Made by a program: the position numbers and the translations under genes
Part shown: one piece after another, positions 53,145 through 64,000 of the stretch
Layout of the letters: each line of letters begins with the position of its first letter
Position numbering within the stretch: position 1 is the stretch's first letter
The notes under the pieces: model-generated
Told to the model about the DNA's origin: nothing
Database searches by the model: none
Seen by the model: the letters and a program-made list of their open reading frames with translations, nothing else
Source: Gracilaria gracilis
Taxonomy: Eukaryota; Rhodophyta; Florideophyceae; Gracilariales; Gracilariaceae
Reading direction: 5' to 3'
DNA: 64,000 bases
Assembly (NCBI GenBank): GCA_030374805.1
Contig: JARGSG010000266.1
Location: 57,420-121,419 of the forward strand

Positions 53145-53763
53145 CGATTGGCTGTGAGTGCCCTGCGCCGTGGCGTGTTCCGCCTCCCTGTTTACAAGAG
53201 TTGGCGCAATAACTTGCGAGCTCGGGCCCCCGGTTGAAAGTTCGTGTTACACAACTGTGCTCCGTGTGACACGGGTGGGGCTCCCCTGCGGGACATCTGG
53301 CAACGTATCCACGGTGTGGCCCGCCTCGGGTGCGGTTGGATCTTGCGTTGCTGACGTAACTTCTCCGTTCACGAAGTGCGAGCTCACCTGCGTCTCGGGC
53401 GGTGTGCCAGTATCGTGAGCGGGGCTCCGGTCTCCGGGTGCCTTACTCGCTGTAGACAACGGCTTCGCCGGCATAGGCTGAACTTATTCGGTGCTGTTCC
53501 GCGCTCCGGGGGCGCAACTGACGAGTCCACTGCGGCGTGTCCAGGGGGTGGCAACTTCGGTATACCGGGGGCCCAGGAGGGCTGCTTTGGTAAAGTTGTC
53601 CTTTCACTATCCCGTGTAGCACGTGGTTCAGCACGCGAAGGCGCGGAATTATCCATGCGATGGCGATGAGAGGGCTCCTCCTCCACCTTAGATGGAGCGG
53701 TATGGGGTGGAATTGACGAGGCGCCGAGAGCGCGAGTAATTACGCCGCGTGGCGGGGACGAAT

Positions 53764-55212
53764 TCAACGCAGGACCAAAACGGTCAGGATCCGATAAAAC
53801 GGCAGGTCAGAGAGTCCCTTGTCCGGGTGCGGCAACTCTGTAGAGCGAAGCAAACCAGTGAGGCCTGTGGGTTTTGTCTCCGCTGTAGCGGTCGAGGGCT
53901 CACCAGTACTCTGGGCATCCGTCGGCGGGGGTGCAAACACCACGCGGTCGTGGGAGATGCGTTCATGATTTTGATCCATCTCGACAACGACAATGTCGGG
54001 TTCAACCGCAATCGTCTTGAACGGTCCGTCCGCGACGGGTGAGATTTTGGGGCGCTTCTCCTTGCCTCGGTTCCAGTACTCCTTACGGATGAAAACATAA
54101 TCTCCTGCTCTAAGGGCCGGCGGTTTGGTTGATGCTCGCGTGTCGAAATCATGCTTATAAGCGGCTTGTGAGCGCGCCATTGACCGTCGTGCGGCGAGGA
54201 CCAGCTGTGAAACTCAGGTCTTCCAGTCGTCACGTTATCCCTTTTGAGAAGGAAACTGATCCAGCGTAGGCTGTGTTTTGAGTGCCACAGGTAGTGGAGT
54301 ACGAGAAAGAACCAGTTCAAATGGAGTAAGCCCCGTTGTACGGTGTACTTGAGTATTATACGCAAATGTTAGCGCATCGGTGAACAAGTCCCACGTAGTG
54401 GGGTGGTCAGCTACGTATGAACGGAGAGCGGCCAACAGTGTCCGGTTATACTGTTCAGCCGGCCCATTACAATGGGGGTGGTAGGTGGTCGTAAAGAGAT
54501 TCTTGACGTCCAGAATTCTGCACACATCCCCGAAAAATCGTGAGGCGAACTGTTTCCCGTTGTCGGAGAGTAGGTTAAACGGCGGACCGTAGACAAATGC
54601 CCAGTGAGTTAAAAAGGCTTGCGCCACCGTCAACGACGAGATTCTGCGCAACGGCACAGTACGAACAAGTTTCGAAAAACGGTCCGTTATTACGAGTAAG
54701 AACTTATTGCGCCGCTTGGTAACGAGGAACGGGCCGAGAATGTCGATAGCTACGAACTCGAACGACGCCCTTGCGAGGAACAGCTTCAACTTCGTCGCAT
54801 GGCGGCGGAGCTTGACGCGATTCCGAGCGCACTCGGAGCAGAACCGCAGAGTTGCGTAACAGTCTACAGCCATTGCTGGCTAATAGAACCTCCTGCGGAG
54901 AGTAAGGTAAAGCTTCTTTCCACCCACATGGCCACTCAGCTTGGCGTAGTGCAATACGTGTAGTAACCTCGACTGTAAGGCGTATGGTACCACTATCTGT
55001 GGAGATCCGGTCACCGTGCGAACGAGATATCCAACTTCATTCACCTGAAAAGGGAGGTTAGCTCCTTCATTGAGTTGTGCCCGAATCTTCGTGCAATAGG
55101 GATCTCTGTAGTGTTCTCTAATCATCTCTTCCGTCGTGACGGGCACAAAGTTCCCTGGTGGGGGTTTCTCTGGTTCGCTGGCAGCGAGTAACTCATCCAG
55201 TTCCTGGTCCAA
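53764..55212 (-). pseudogene. Integrase of the chromovirus
   Basis: One frame (55212 to 54235) with a TAG at 54878-54880 covers the zinc domain (HYAKLSGHVGGKKLYLTL, CSECARNRVKL) and catalytic core: FVAIDILGPFL (Asp), LLSDNGKQFAS (Asp) and YHPHCNGPAEQYNR (Glu in AE). QVHRTTGLTPFELVL follows. The C-terminal part (54180-53764) has HDFDTRASTKPPALRAGDYV and a DGPF motif. The integrase inserts cDNA. The stop and downstream shifts disable it. Confidence 0.88.
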
Positions 55213-55242
55213 CTCCGTATCATCGGCCGGGACTCTTCTACG

Positions 55243-56916
55243 TCATTTCCTCCGCACAGCAAGGTATCTTCCATTTGTAAAACAGGGAATCTCCTCTTCA
55301 TCGATGGGTAGAGCCTCCCCCGTGGTGGAGAGCCGCGAAAGCGCGCCTGCCTGCTTGTTGTTGACGCCCTTCTTGTAGGTGACGTCAAAGTCGAATTCTG
55401 CAAGGTGCAGTCTCCACCGCATTAAGCGGCCAGAAGGCTCCGATATGGATTGTAGCCATCGTAACTGTGAGTGATCCGTGTAAACGGTGAAGTGCGCGCC
55501 CATTAGGTAGGGGCGTACCGTACACAGCGCCCATACCACGGCGAGGCATTCCTTCTCCGAAACGGAGTAATTCTTCTCATGCACGTTCAACGAACGGGAC
55601 CAGTATCCAATTGGCTTGCTTTCCCCTCAGGGGTGGTCTGAACAAAGCACCAACCTACCTGGTAGTCACTCGAATCCATATCAACGGTGAAGGTAAGTCC
55701 CGGCTTCGGCAGCGATAGAACCGGTGCTGAAGTAACTCCCTCTATGAGAGAGTTAAAGGCTTCCGTCTGAACGGGTGTGAACGGCTCCAGCTTCGACGGT
55801 TTTCCTTTCCGCAATAGCGCGTTGAGGGGTGCCGCAATGTCTGCGAAGTTTGGGAATAAACCGTCTGGAGACGTTGACCAATCTAAGAAAGGATCTCAGT
55901 TTGGTTTGCGTCCGCGGTTCCGTTACTGCTTCAGCGACTTCACTCTAGCTTCTTCGATCATGAGTCGTCCAGGACGGATTATGTGACCCAGATACTTGAC
56001 AGTATCCCGTGAGAATTCGCATTTCTTCAGCTTGAGTGTTATTCCGGCGTCCCGTAGGTAGCCATTATATCCCTAACATGGGTGAGGTGATCATCCAGAT
56101 TATCTGAGAAGACGATGATGTCGTCGAGGTAGGCGAGACACGTATGCCACTTGAAGCGGGCCAGTAGGATATCAATAGCACGCTGAAAAGTAGCGGGAGC
56201 GTTTGTCAAACCAAAGGGCATCCATTTGAAACGATAGAGGCCAGGATGACAGACAAAGGCAGTCTTTTCACGGTCCTGCTCTCTGACAGGCACCTGCAAG
56301 TATCCCCAATTAGCATCTAGTGCCGTGAATACGGTCGTGTTTCCGAGTGAATCGATGTATTCGTCCATACGTGGGATTAGGTACACGTCCTTGACGGTGA
56401 CAGCGTTCAGCCGACGGTGGTCGATGCAAAAACGCAAGGAACCATCCGGTTTGGTGCCAGCACGACTGGAGATGCCCACGGCGAATGTGCTGGTTCAATG
56501 ACGCCTGCGCGGAGCATTGTATCCACCTGGAACCGCTCTTCTGCTCTAGCTTTAGGCCCTACCCTGTAGGGGTGTTGGGCTATCGGCCGAGAGTTCGGAA
56601 GCAAATCAATCCGGTGCTCCGTGGCATCTATCTCTCCGAGCGAACCGTCCCACATAGTGGTGAACTCACGCAACATCTCACGCAGTTTCTCGCGGTGTGA
56701 CTCCATAACATGTCCGAGATCAAGGTACTCCAACTCCTTCACTGGGTCCAACCGATCATAACTCGTTGCGACGCGATTCTTCTCTGTGTTCGCAGTAGCG
56801 TTTCCCGAGCGACTCGGTGCCTGAGTTTTGACCTCCTCCCTTTCCTTAGAGTGAGCGAGACGGAGGACATCGGCGGCTGTCATCTTCGTCGGTACCAACG
56901 CAGTTGGGTGAGGCAT
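55243..56916 (-). pseudogene. Reverse transcriptase-RNase H of the chromovirus
   Basis: From 56916: TAADVLRLAHSKE linker, LREFTTMWDGSLGEI, RAGVIEPAHSPWASPVV, a shift near 56465, GSLRFCIDHRRLNAVTV, ALDANWGYLQVPV, PFGLTNAPATFQRAID and YLDDIIVFSDN (about 56110). The thumb region near 55900 is scrambled. RNase H follows with FTVDMDSSDYQVGW, KECLAVVWALCT, VYTDHSQLRWL and AGALSRL. At least four frame changes. The plus-strand remnant at 40742 is a close relative. Confidence 0.9.
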
Positions 56917-57041
56917 AACGGAGCCAATGACTTGGTTTTTACCAGATACTGGGTTGTTTTGCCAAAATTACAATCAGCACGTAAAACGGGTTATCCGGTA
57001 CCACTTGGACTACACCATTGGCAATGGCAAGAGTGTATTTA

Positions 57042-58019
57042 TCATACAACGACGCGGCAGTGGTTGGACGATTCGTAAGCCGTACTGACGGGCATTAACC
57101 GGTACCCATACTTGAGACTCCGGGGCACGCGAGTAGCGGACGCAACACGAAGCTTCGTGGATTCCCGAGAATTCGGCGGTGCCTCCTGTGCTGCAGGGAG
57201 AGGTACGTGCTTCTTGGAGGCACACCTCAAAGGACGACGAACAATCGGTACCGATGACCCATCTTCCATTTCCACCCGCCTCTGGCGGGGCCTAATGGCC
57301 TCAACAAAGCGGTCGCAAAAGTCACAACCCAAAATGACTGGGCCAGCCAAGGTCCGGCATACGACGACGTCGAGCTTGAATACGCATGAACCCAAGTGGA
57401 TTACCAACTCAATTGTTCCAACCCTTGACGACGGGTTGTTATTCGCGTCAGCGACTTCAGGTATCACGTTACGGCGGATCTGTGACCGCAGTGTCGGCGG
57501 TAAAGTCGTCTCCACGATGAAATTCGGACCAGCACCTGTATCTAAGACAGTGAGAAATCGCAGCATGAACTGGGGTGAAAGGCCGAGGTCGGCATACACC
57601 TTGTAATTGCGTTTGGCCATCACCATAACTCCATCCGGGAACCGGTTATTTCTTACCCGTATCCACGGACGACGCAGAACACCAAGGTGTTCCGAGTTCA
57701 CGTCTTCGACGGGCTGCTTCCTCGAGAGGATTCGGACCGGGGAGCGAGGGAGGGACGTCTCAGGCGCCTTCAGCCTCAACTCTGAGGGCGCCTCTCCAAG
57801 AGGGGAGACTCCCAAATTTAGTTTTTCTGGGCGGGTTCCGCCGGAGGTGGCTGCTCCGAACTCTGGACCACCGGATCCAGGGCTGCCGTGGCCGAGGATT
57901 CTGCAGTTCGTTCCATAACGACACGACGGTGTGAGGTCACCATGTTTTGGGCAATCGGAGCCGCAATGTTGCGTGGAATGTCCATCTTTTCGCGGATGTA
58001 CGATGCCATCAGGACCCAA
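57042..58019 (-). pseudogene. Aspartic protease of the chromovirus
   Basis: A 325-codon open frame. The active site is TVLDTGAGPNFIVE with canonical D-T-G-A, and GPVILGCDFCDRFV is the second motif. The upstream half overlaps the end of gag in another frame, as in ribosomal-frameshift arrangements. The downstream end loses frame before RT. This domain itself looks undamaged. Confidence 0.8.
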
Positions 58020-59978
58020 AATTTCTTCTCAGACAAGAGAGCTTCATAATTCGCGATGACTTGAGACCATTCACGCATGGTTAAAACGCACTGCGGTGAC
58101 GTATGCCCTCGAGTGTAACAGAGGTGACAGATTAATCCACGAGGAGCGTTCGCATTCCGAGCGTTCGGGAATCGTACTGCCGAGCGGGAGTCCTGCCAGC
58201 CAGGCCGCGAACCGCGAGTTCCGCCATTCTCATACGGGATAAGAGGTGGGCGAACACGGTTCGAGTCTGTATATAGCAGTGTATCATCCGCCGCCGTTTG
58301 GTACGACGCTTCTGCGGTGGTTGGGAGCTCCGTAGTCGGGATTGATAACACGTCACTACGGGCGAACTGGACTTGATCATAGTCCCGATTGGAGTGTTCA
58401 TCAGCCATCATCGATGCAGACGGGGTTCCTGGTTTTAACATCAACGCTTTAACGGACTTTGACCGGCTTGCCAGGACTCTTGCGCGCAACGCGTCGCCTT
58501 CGGCGCGTGCGTATTGCACAAGTTCCAAATCCGTAATCTTACGGATCTCTTCCGGACGGCGGGCAACCAAGGTCCTTATAGCCGGGTCGAGCCCGTCGAC
58601 AAACATTGTACAACGCTCTTGAGCGGAATAAACATTACCACTACGGTGGAACGCCTTATTCAAGCGCACCGAGTAATCGGTTCTGTTTCGCCAGGGCGTT
58701 GTTTCGTATCTCACAGAACAAGGATGGCCGACTGGATCGCAGAGCCAGTGGCATTGGAGCTCAGAAGGTAGTGAACTGGTTCTGGCCAGCAGGTAACCCT
58801 CCTTCGGAGGCACGTGACGAGCCTCTTACAGAGTTGTATTGATCCTCTGCCAGTCCACGCAGGAAATAAGGCAGCGCGACAAACGCCTGTCCTTCATTCA
58901 TCCCCAGGATGTCTGCTTCCGCTACAAAGTATGCCAGGAAATCCAACACCAAAATGGGGTCCTCACCCGAGAACAGTTGGTTTCGAAGTGAGAGCTGCAT
59001 TCGCTTGACGCAGTACTTAACGTTTCCGGTTCCCCGGGGGTTCGGTCCAAAGAAGAGTTCTGCAAACGGTAATACCAGTACGAGAACAGATTCTTAGAAA
59101 GAGGGTTAGTAGGCTTCAACTCTTTCAATCCAGAGTGCTTCCTTCCCTTCGTGCGGGCGCGGATCACACTTTGGTGGCCGATGACCGCTTTGAGCGAGAT
59201 GAACGCTCACGAGGGGCGTCTTCTACGGCGAGTCGGACGTGTCCGTCCCAGACGACCGACGAGAAGACCGTGAAGTAACTGAAGAGTCAGAATCGTAGTC
59301 CTTCCGCTCTTTGCGTGCCTTGGGAATACTGGCCTTCTTACCCCGATAGGAGACAGTGGCTGGCTCTGCCAGAGGGTTAGCTCCAGCAAGAACAGTATGT
59401 TCGATTGTCTCCAGACGGGTGCGGAGGCGAGTGAACTTCTCAGCCACGTCCTCCACGAAGAGAGTTGGTCCTCCAAAAGCCTCAAGAAGAAAGTTGACAT
59501 CACCACGCAATACGCGGAAATCCTCAGAAATAGTCTGCAAAGCAGCATCCTCCACCTTCTTTCGAAGAGAAGAAAGCTCCTTAGCAAGGGTAGCGTGGGC
59601 AGCCCGCAATGAGCGGAACTGCTCTTCCATAGTTAAGTGGGGGGTGTCATTGACAGTAGCCTTCAGAGGTGTCTCCGAAGTGGGAGCTACGGAAGGGACC
59701 GTACCTCCTACGATTGAGGCGGGACCAGCAACGGCAGGAGCCGGACCATCACCCCGACGAGGGTTAATCAACGACGTGGGCGGAGGTTTAGGCATTGTCG
59801 GAGCGACGTCGGCATCCGGTACCCATTCAGTACGGCACCGTGAACGGGTCGGGATCCGCGAGGGAAGCGGCAAATCCGTGCGTCCAGTCTGACTGCGCGT
59901 CTTCGGACGATCCGATGACGACATAATCAAAACAACCGTATGACGTGATAACCGACAGCCAATTGGCTGGGGATTCAA
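57818..59978 (-). pseudogene. gag: Gag of the chromovirus
   Basis: The N-terminal 251 codons (59978-59223) contain a Pro-rich region, then a coiled coil (EEQFRSLRAAHATLAKELSS) and a Ser/Asp-rich stretch. The central domain (MQLSLRNQLFSGEDPILVLD, YFLRGLAEDQ) is shifted relative to both neighbours, with further shifts near 58790 and 58690. The C-terminal part (58700-57818) ends with CHLCYTRGHTSPQC, a perfect CX2CX4HX4C knuckle, and a Pro/Ala-rich tail. The copy at 1-1410 lacks the central frameshifts, so these are copy-specific damage. Confidence 0.85.
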
Positions 59979-60061
59979 ATAAACTTCCTAAAAGAGACAA
60001 ACGATACGAGAGAAGTCTCGAGAATGAACCAAACTTCGGAATCAATCCAAAAGCACGATTT

Positions 60062-60077
60062 CTAGGTTTGTAGACCA
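60062..60077 (-). promoter_or_regulatory. Candidate primer binding site
   Basis: On the minus strand TGGTCTACAAACC starts three bases inside the 5' LTR. The TGG could pair with a tRNA CCA end. I cannot name the tRNA. Confidence 0.45.
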
Positions 60078-60080
60078 CTT

Positions 60081-60932
60081 TATAGTGCAACGCCTTTGGC
60101 AGGAAAAGCAAAACAGCCACGAAGATGTTCGGAATCTTCCTCTCGGGGAGGTAGCACAGTGAACGGAGCATTCCGGGAATGACACGACTAGTCGGGTGTA
60201 AACCGAGGTCAAACCATCACGACGAGCGTCGGAGTGTACAGTGCGGACCGGGTACCGTGTAGGGACATGTGCGAAGAGCCGTCTGAAAGACTGAGTTTCG
60301 TAAGAGTGGTACGGCGACGACACGATGTCGGACGGCGAGCCACGTGAGAGTGGGCAGTACAAAAAACCCAAAAAAGGGCAAAGGGGTCCATAAAAGTGGG
60401 GATAGGTGCGTAATACACAAACAAAACCCAATACTGGGGCAATTATACGACAGTAGTCGAGACAACACACAAATACAGTGGTAATACTCTAAGTGCCATA
60501 AAGGTGGGTAACTCTACGTGAACAACGCGGTTGTCACTCCACTTGGAGGTGAAAAGTCTGCGAAGGCGTGATAGTTAAAGCCAGGAAGCCCTTGCTTGAC
60601 AAGGGTGATTTACTGAGGGAGCATAGCTCAACCTACTAAGTAGTGGGCTTGGCACGGCCCCTGACAGTGGGCGCGCCGGCCAGATAAAGTATCAAATATA
60701 TCTAGTAAATACAGCAATGCTGGTGGCATCGCCTCCTGGGTATCCGTGCAACACGTGTTCCCGTCGCGCCCGCTGGGCGGTAGTGCAAGCCGTGCATCCC
60801 ACGTGACAACCTCAAAAACCGTCTGACCACAACACCCCGCCAGCGGCGGTACAGCTCATATATCGACTCTACGCATCAATGCGGAAAATTCACTAAGTCC
60901 TCAAAACCTCCTCTTACAAGTGTTGTCCTTCA
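60081..60932 (-). repeat. 5' LTR of the chromovirus
   Basis: 852 bp, TATAGTGCAACG to GTCCTTCA on the plus strand. On the minus strand it would drive transcription toward gag at 59978. Confidence 0.9.
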
Positions 60933-60937
60933 TATAT
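60933..60937. repeat. Target duplication TATAT (right)
   Basis: TATAT follows the CCTTCA end of the right LTR. Confidence 0.75.
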
Positions 60938-62171
60938 CACCAACAACCGTAAATAGTGTAATGAACTATTTGTTGTGACCCACATTGGTTATTGTGCCCC
61001 TGCCTTAATTTTGTTACCTTAATTAGTGTGCCCCAAATCTTTTGCAGTCACGGGGTGTACGTATCTTTGAAAAACCATAGATACATGTAAGATAAACCCA
61101 AAGGATTAACAGTACAGTTTAACCTTTGCGGTCCTACTTTTTTTTAAAAATGAGAACTTTGAGAAGCATGTTTCTGAAAAAGAGCCCAAAGCCCTATAGC
61201 TTACTCACGTAGTCATTCGCATTAAAGGAATCATCATGATTTATGCTTCGTGTGATCAACTGTTTTATACAAGACGACGGGACATTAGGGTTGGTGTGAA
61301 AATTGTAACTCAATCTACGTCGATGAGCAGCAAAATATTTATTCTTGCTAGAAGGCATAACGACTTCACGGAATTTGGTGCAGGGAGAAAAATTCTATTC
61401 GAGAAAATGTTCTCAAACAATTCGTGCTCAATACAACCTCAAAACGTTTACTAGAAACTATGTACGTATAAACTGGTTGTAACAACAATGAACATTTGAT
61501 GGTATAGAGAAATAGACAATAATAAAAGGACATGCTTCCACCAAAAAAATCCGGTCTGTAACAGGATCACAGAAAGCCTTTTTCGGTATGAAATTTAGCC
61601 TTGAGCCAGTGAACGTAGAAAATATAGACAAAATCTGCAAAAGTCATTTTATAATTTTCTCGGACTTACGTTAATCCAGAAAATAGTTAATTCGTTTTTT
61701 TGTGGTTAAGTATCAGACAAGAAAATTAGAGTGTGTTTGTTTTCTACTGTTAAATATTAGTGCTTTTGTGATCCAATCAGCGCTTCGAGAAGCTGGCTTC
61801 TCAAAGAAAATGGTCGCAAAGCTCTTTTGAGAACAGTTTCGATTGTGAAAAAAGAATTTCTTTTTGGAATCGTTTTTAGGATGCTAAACCAAAACTCATT
61901 TGAGTTTTCGTTTTATTTTTTTAATTTGCTAATTTACTTTGCATACGACAGGTTTAAAATAGTCTTTAGAGATAGGCGTTTTTCACAGTACCAAGCATTT
62001 GGTGCGAAGAGGATAAAATCTTTGTAGAGGGTTAATATGAAGAAAAGGAAATTTTGGAGTCAAACTAGTTACAAAGCCAAATCTGGGAAACTCTGGATTT
62101 TTTTTTTCCTTGCATTCTCATTTGTTGGTACTTAAATGATGCAAACGAGGTGTCTGTCCAGAAAGACAGAA

Positions 62172-62198
62172 AAATGCGCCGTGTGACACGGCGCATTT
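62172..62198. repeat. Perfect hairpin, 13-bp arms
   Basis: AAATGCGCCGTGT, one G, then the exact complement. GC-rich in an AT-rich context. No U-run follows and there is no gene to terminate. Function unknown. Confidence 0.8.
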
Positions 62199-62564
62199 GT
62201 AGATCAAAATATGCACCTCAGTGGCATTACTTTTGTAACAGTTGTAAGCTTTCTATATATAAGCGGTAGATTTTGCCACCCCGCCAATTTCGAAAGAGAT
62301 TACCAAAAACATGCAGACCTCTAATTTTTAAGCAGATTTTGATTGAGAATTGTGCACTTTAGATCAAAACACCTAGCTTTGCTTCCGTAGTAGGAGCTTT
62401 GCGATCACATCATGCATGCTAAGAGTATTTCAACGGTTATGTGTGACAAGGCGCTTGTTTTAAATGAATTATTGATTTTCTATACAGTCTTGGGCTAGAA
62501 TTTGAGTATGATCTATGCATAGCGTTAAGAACTGAAAATTTACAAACAATTGCGGTAGATCTCC

Positions 62565-62590
62565 AGAACAGTAGCCAAAGCTACTGTTCT
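62565..62590. repeat. Perfect hairpin, 11-bp arms
   Basis: AGAACAGTAGC, loop CAAA, GCTACTGTTCT. It stands alone in non-coding sequence. Confidence 0.8.
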
Positions 62591-64000
62591 AGCTGGATTT
62601 GCTTAAATTAGTTTGGCATATTTAGCTAATTGCAAGTTTTGTATCCCTATAGGAGCCTTTGCGATAAAAATGGGGCAGTCTGAGAGTGCACCTAGGTTAA
62701 AGGGCATGTCGTTTTGAATTAACCTGCGCCCGGCGCCGCGCCGGCCGCAGGTATGCCATATATTTCCAAAAAGGACATTTTCCCGCTGCTCCCAGTCGAA
62801 AGTTTAGAAAAAAGGCCATTCAATTTTTGACTGCTACTCAGAGAAAATGCTTCAATTTCACAAAAAACCAGTCAAACAGTCAAAAATCATTCAAATGCAA
62901 TATGATATTGTTAGTTTTTTGCTGACATGTGTACGTGTGTGCGATGTGTTCCAAAGGGATTTACTACGTGTACAGTCGAAAATCAGTCAAACTTTGAGTG
63001 ATGTAGCATTCAAAGTTTGAATGCAATCAACACTTTGAACTGGGATGCCAGTCAAGAATGCTGACATCATTCAAAGCGGGGAAAGAGGCAGCTTTCAAAA
63101 AGTGGAATCACATGACTGGTCAAGATTCCAAACATTCGAATATTTGACTGCAGCTCTCATTTGAGCGTAGAAACTATGCAAGTACTGTACACGTACAACA
63201 TCTTTGCTATAGTGGAGCCACGCAAACGAATTATTTTAAGCAAGGTTCAGAGATCAGCAAGCAAGATTTCCGCAAAGCCGTGTTCGCACGGCGGCGATGG
63301 AGGAAGCGCATGTCATTGCCGAGATCAGTGTAACCCTGTAGGCAAAGGGAGCTCGACAGAACAAGAGAGGAGTACAAAATACAAGTTCACAAGCGCAAAC
63401 TTGCAGCAGACGGCGCAGCGGCCTGCAGGGGCGCATGCGGACAAAAAGCACTGGTCAGGGGGCCTTGTTATTTTTTCTAAGAAAGTGCCATGAAACCAGA
63501 GATAAAACGCAAGCAACCGTGTCCAGCAATTGCGTCTGCGGTATTTTGCTATCCACTCAAACAAGAAAAAGCTCACATAATATGTATATATATTATACTG
63601 TCAGTAATGCTTGTGAGCACAGCTGTCATCGATGGGCTTTCAACGGGCGACGCCTTCGTTTTTGTTGTATCCAGCTCAAGGCCGCTCTACGAGACTACCT
63701 CGAGAGTGGATCTCGCATCACAGGATTGCGTTATTGCCAACAAACACCGCGTGGCTGCCGCCAATAGCCTGTGACCGTAACGATCTTTTGTCTCCTTGTG
63801 GAGGAAGAAGCCTCCTGCATGCCAAACTGAGAGCTGCAAGCAAACTTACGCGGCGCTCTGCGCCACACATTTAATTCCAAGAGTTTGCCATCGCGTGGAG
63901 CCTTACTGTGCCAACTCAGCGCGTCAGACATGGCTGTGCGCCTTTCCGCTTCGATTTGTAAATACTTTTAGGAAGCATTGCTGTACCGATGTGAATTCAT

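Larger units (their letters stand above)
49579..60932 (-). mobile_element. Full-length Ty3/gypsy chromovirus with antisense gene (11,354 bp)
   Basis: 852-bp LTRs at both ends, perfect TATAT target duplications (49574-49578 and 60933-60937), a polypurine tract next to the 3' LTR, and minus-strand gag, protease, RT, RNase H, integrase and chromodomain. A plus-strand ORF occupies the space between the chromodomain and the 3' LTR. The large size comes partly from that insert. Gag and pol need at least eight frame corrections, so this copy cannot move on its own. Confidence 0.92.
60938..64000. other. No convincing gene; AT-rich with two hairpins
   Basis: Low coding potential throughout. ORFs at 63161-63493 and 63490-63774 are open but show no motif. 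The second has a hydrophobic stretch (IICIYIILSVMLVSTAV) that could be a membrane helix. A GC-rich island (CGCCCGGCGCCGCGCCGGCC) lies near 62730. From 62800 to 63130 the motif GTCAAA/TTGACT recurs in several orientations. Confidence 0.4.

Noticed and set aside
57112-59892. Plus-strand ORFs across the chromovirus gag and protease
   Set aside because: They mirror the minus-strand coding frames and have no motifs, unlike the antisense ORF at 50688-52426, which has no minus-strand gene beneath it.
63490-63774. Small membrane protein gene
   Set aside because: A single hydrophobic stretch in a 94-codon ORF with no homologue, no neighbouring signals and an overlapping ORF of equal quality is not enough.
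1-64000. Alternative genetic code suggested by in-frame TGA codons
   Set aside because: TAA and TAG interrupt conserved frames as often as TGA, and frameshifts are common. Ordinary pseudogene decay explains them.
1-64000. CRISPR array, rRNA, confident tRNA genes, prokaryotic operons or ribosome binding sites
   Set aside because: No regularly spaced short repeats with unique spacers, no rRNA-like sequence, and the gene structure is eukaryotic.

Overview
This window is eukaryotic and made almost entirely of transposable elements. It carries spliceosomal-type short introns, chromodomain Ty3/gypsy elements, a tyrosine-recombinase retroelement, a Ty1/copia-like fragment, and DNA transposons of PIF/Harbinger, piggyBac-like and KDZ/Plavaka type. 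There is no prokaryotic operon structure. The TE mix and the two recognisable host-type enzymes (a D-cysteine desulfhydrase/ACC deaminase relative and a ketopantoate-reductase relative) suit a repeat-rich protist. A multicellular red alga is my best guess and an oomycete-like organism the alternative, but the sequence alone does not settle the species.

Layout. 1-2218: 5' end of a minus-strand chromovirus (gag and LTR). 3896-4800: dead Harbinger-like transposase. 5423-16840: a tyrosine-recombinase retroelement with direct terminal repeats, whose right repeat is split by a complete Ty3/gypsy element at 9398-16772 (391-bp LTRs, GCTGT target duplication). That Ty3 element has an extra zinc-finger ORF before gag and two related accessory ORFs after pol. 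17420-23533: piggyBac-like N-terminal fragment, an intact two-exon minus-strand gene of unknown function, a second Harbinger-like transposase, and an unassigned DDE-type transposase followed by a companion ORF. 23534-30989: a 7.46-kb TIR transposon with a broken KDZ/Plavaka-type transposase, fragments of an apparently captured divergent host gene pair, a 31-base C run and three large hairpin repeats. 30990-34000: companion ORF fragment, piggyBac-like cysteine-rich tail, Myb/SANT-like remnant. 34458-36224: long ORF with one stop. 36425-38513: decayed Q-rich gene. 39560-40741: D-cysteine desulfhydrase pseudogene with only two stops. 40742-43631: plus-strand chromovirus remnant. 43632-49530: copia-like gag/protease/integrase fragment split by a small LTR element (43928-47887, AGCTC duplication) that has lost its integrase. 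49579-60932: an 11.35-kb chromovirus with 852-bp LTRs, TATAT duplications and an antisense gene between pol and the 3' LTR. 60938-64000: no convincing gene.

How the parts relate. Almost every element gene carries stops or frameshifts, so the locus is a graveyard of nested insertions. The relative order of several insertions can be read from target duplications. The most unusual content is the set of extra genes on the retroelements (antisense ORF, pre-gag zinc-finger ORF, duplicated accessory ORFs), the host DNA inside the KDZ transposon, and the hairpin trio.
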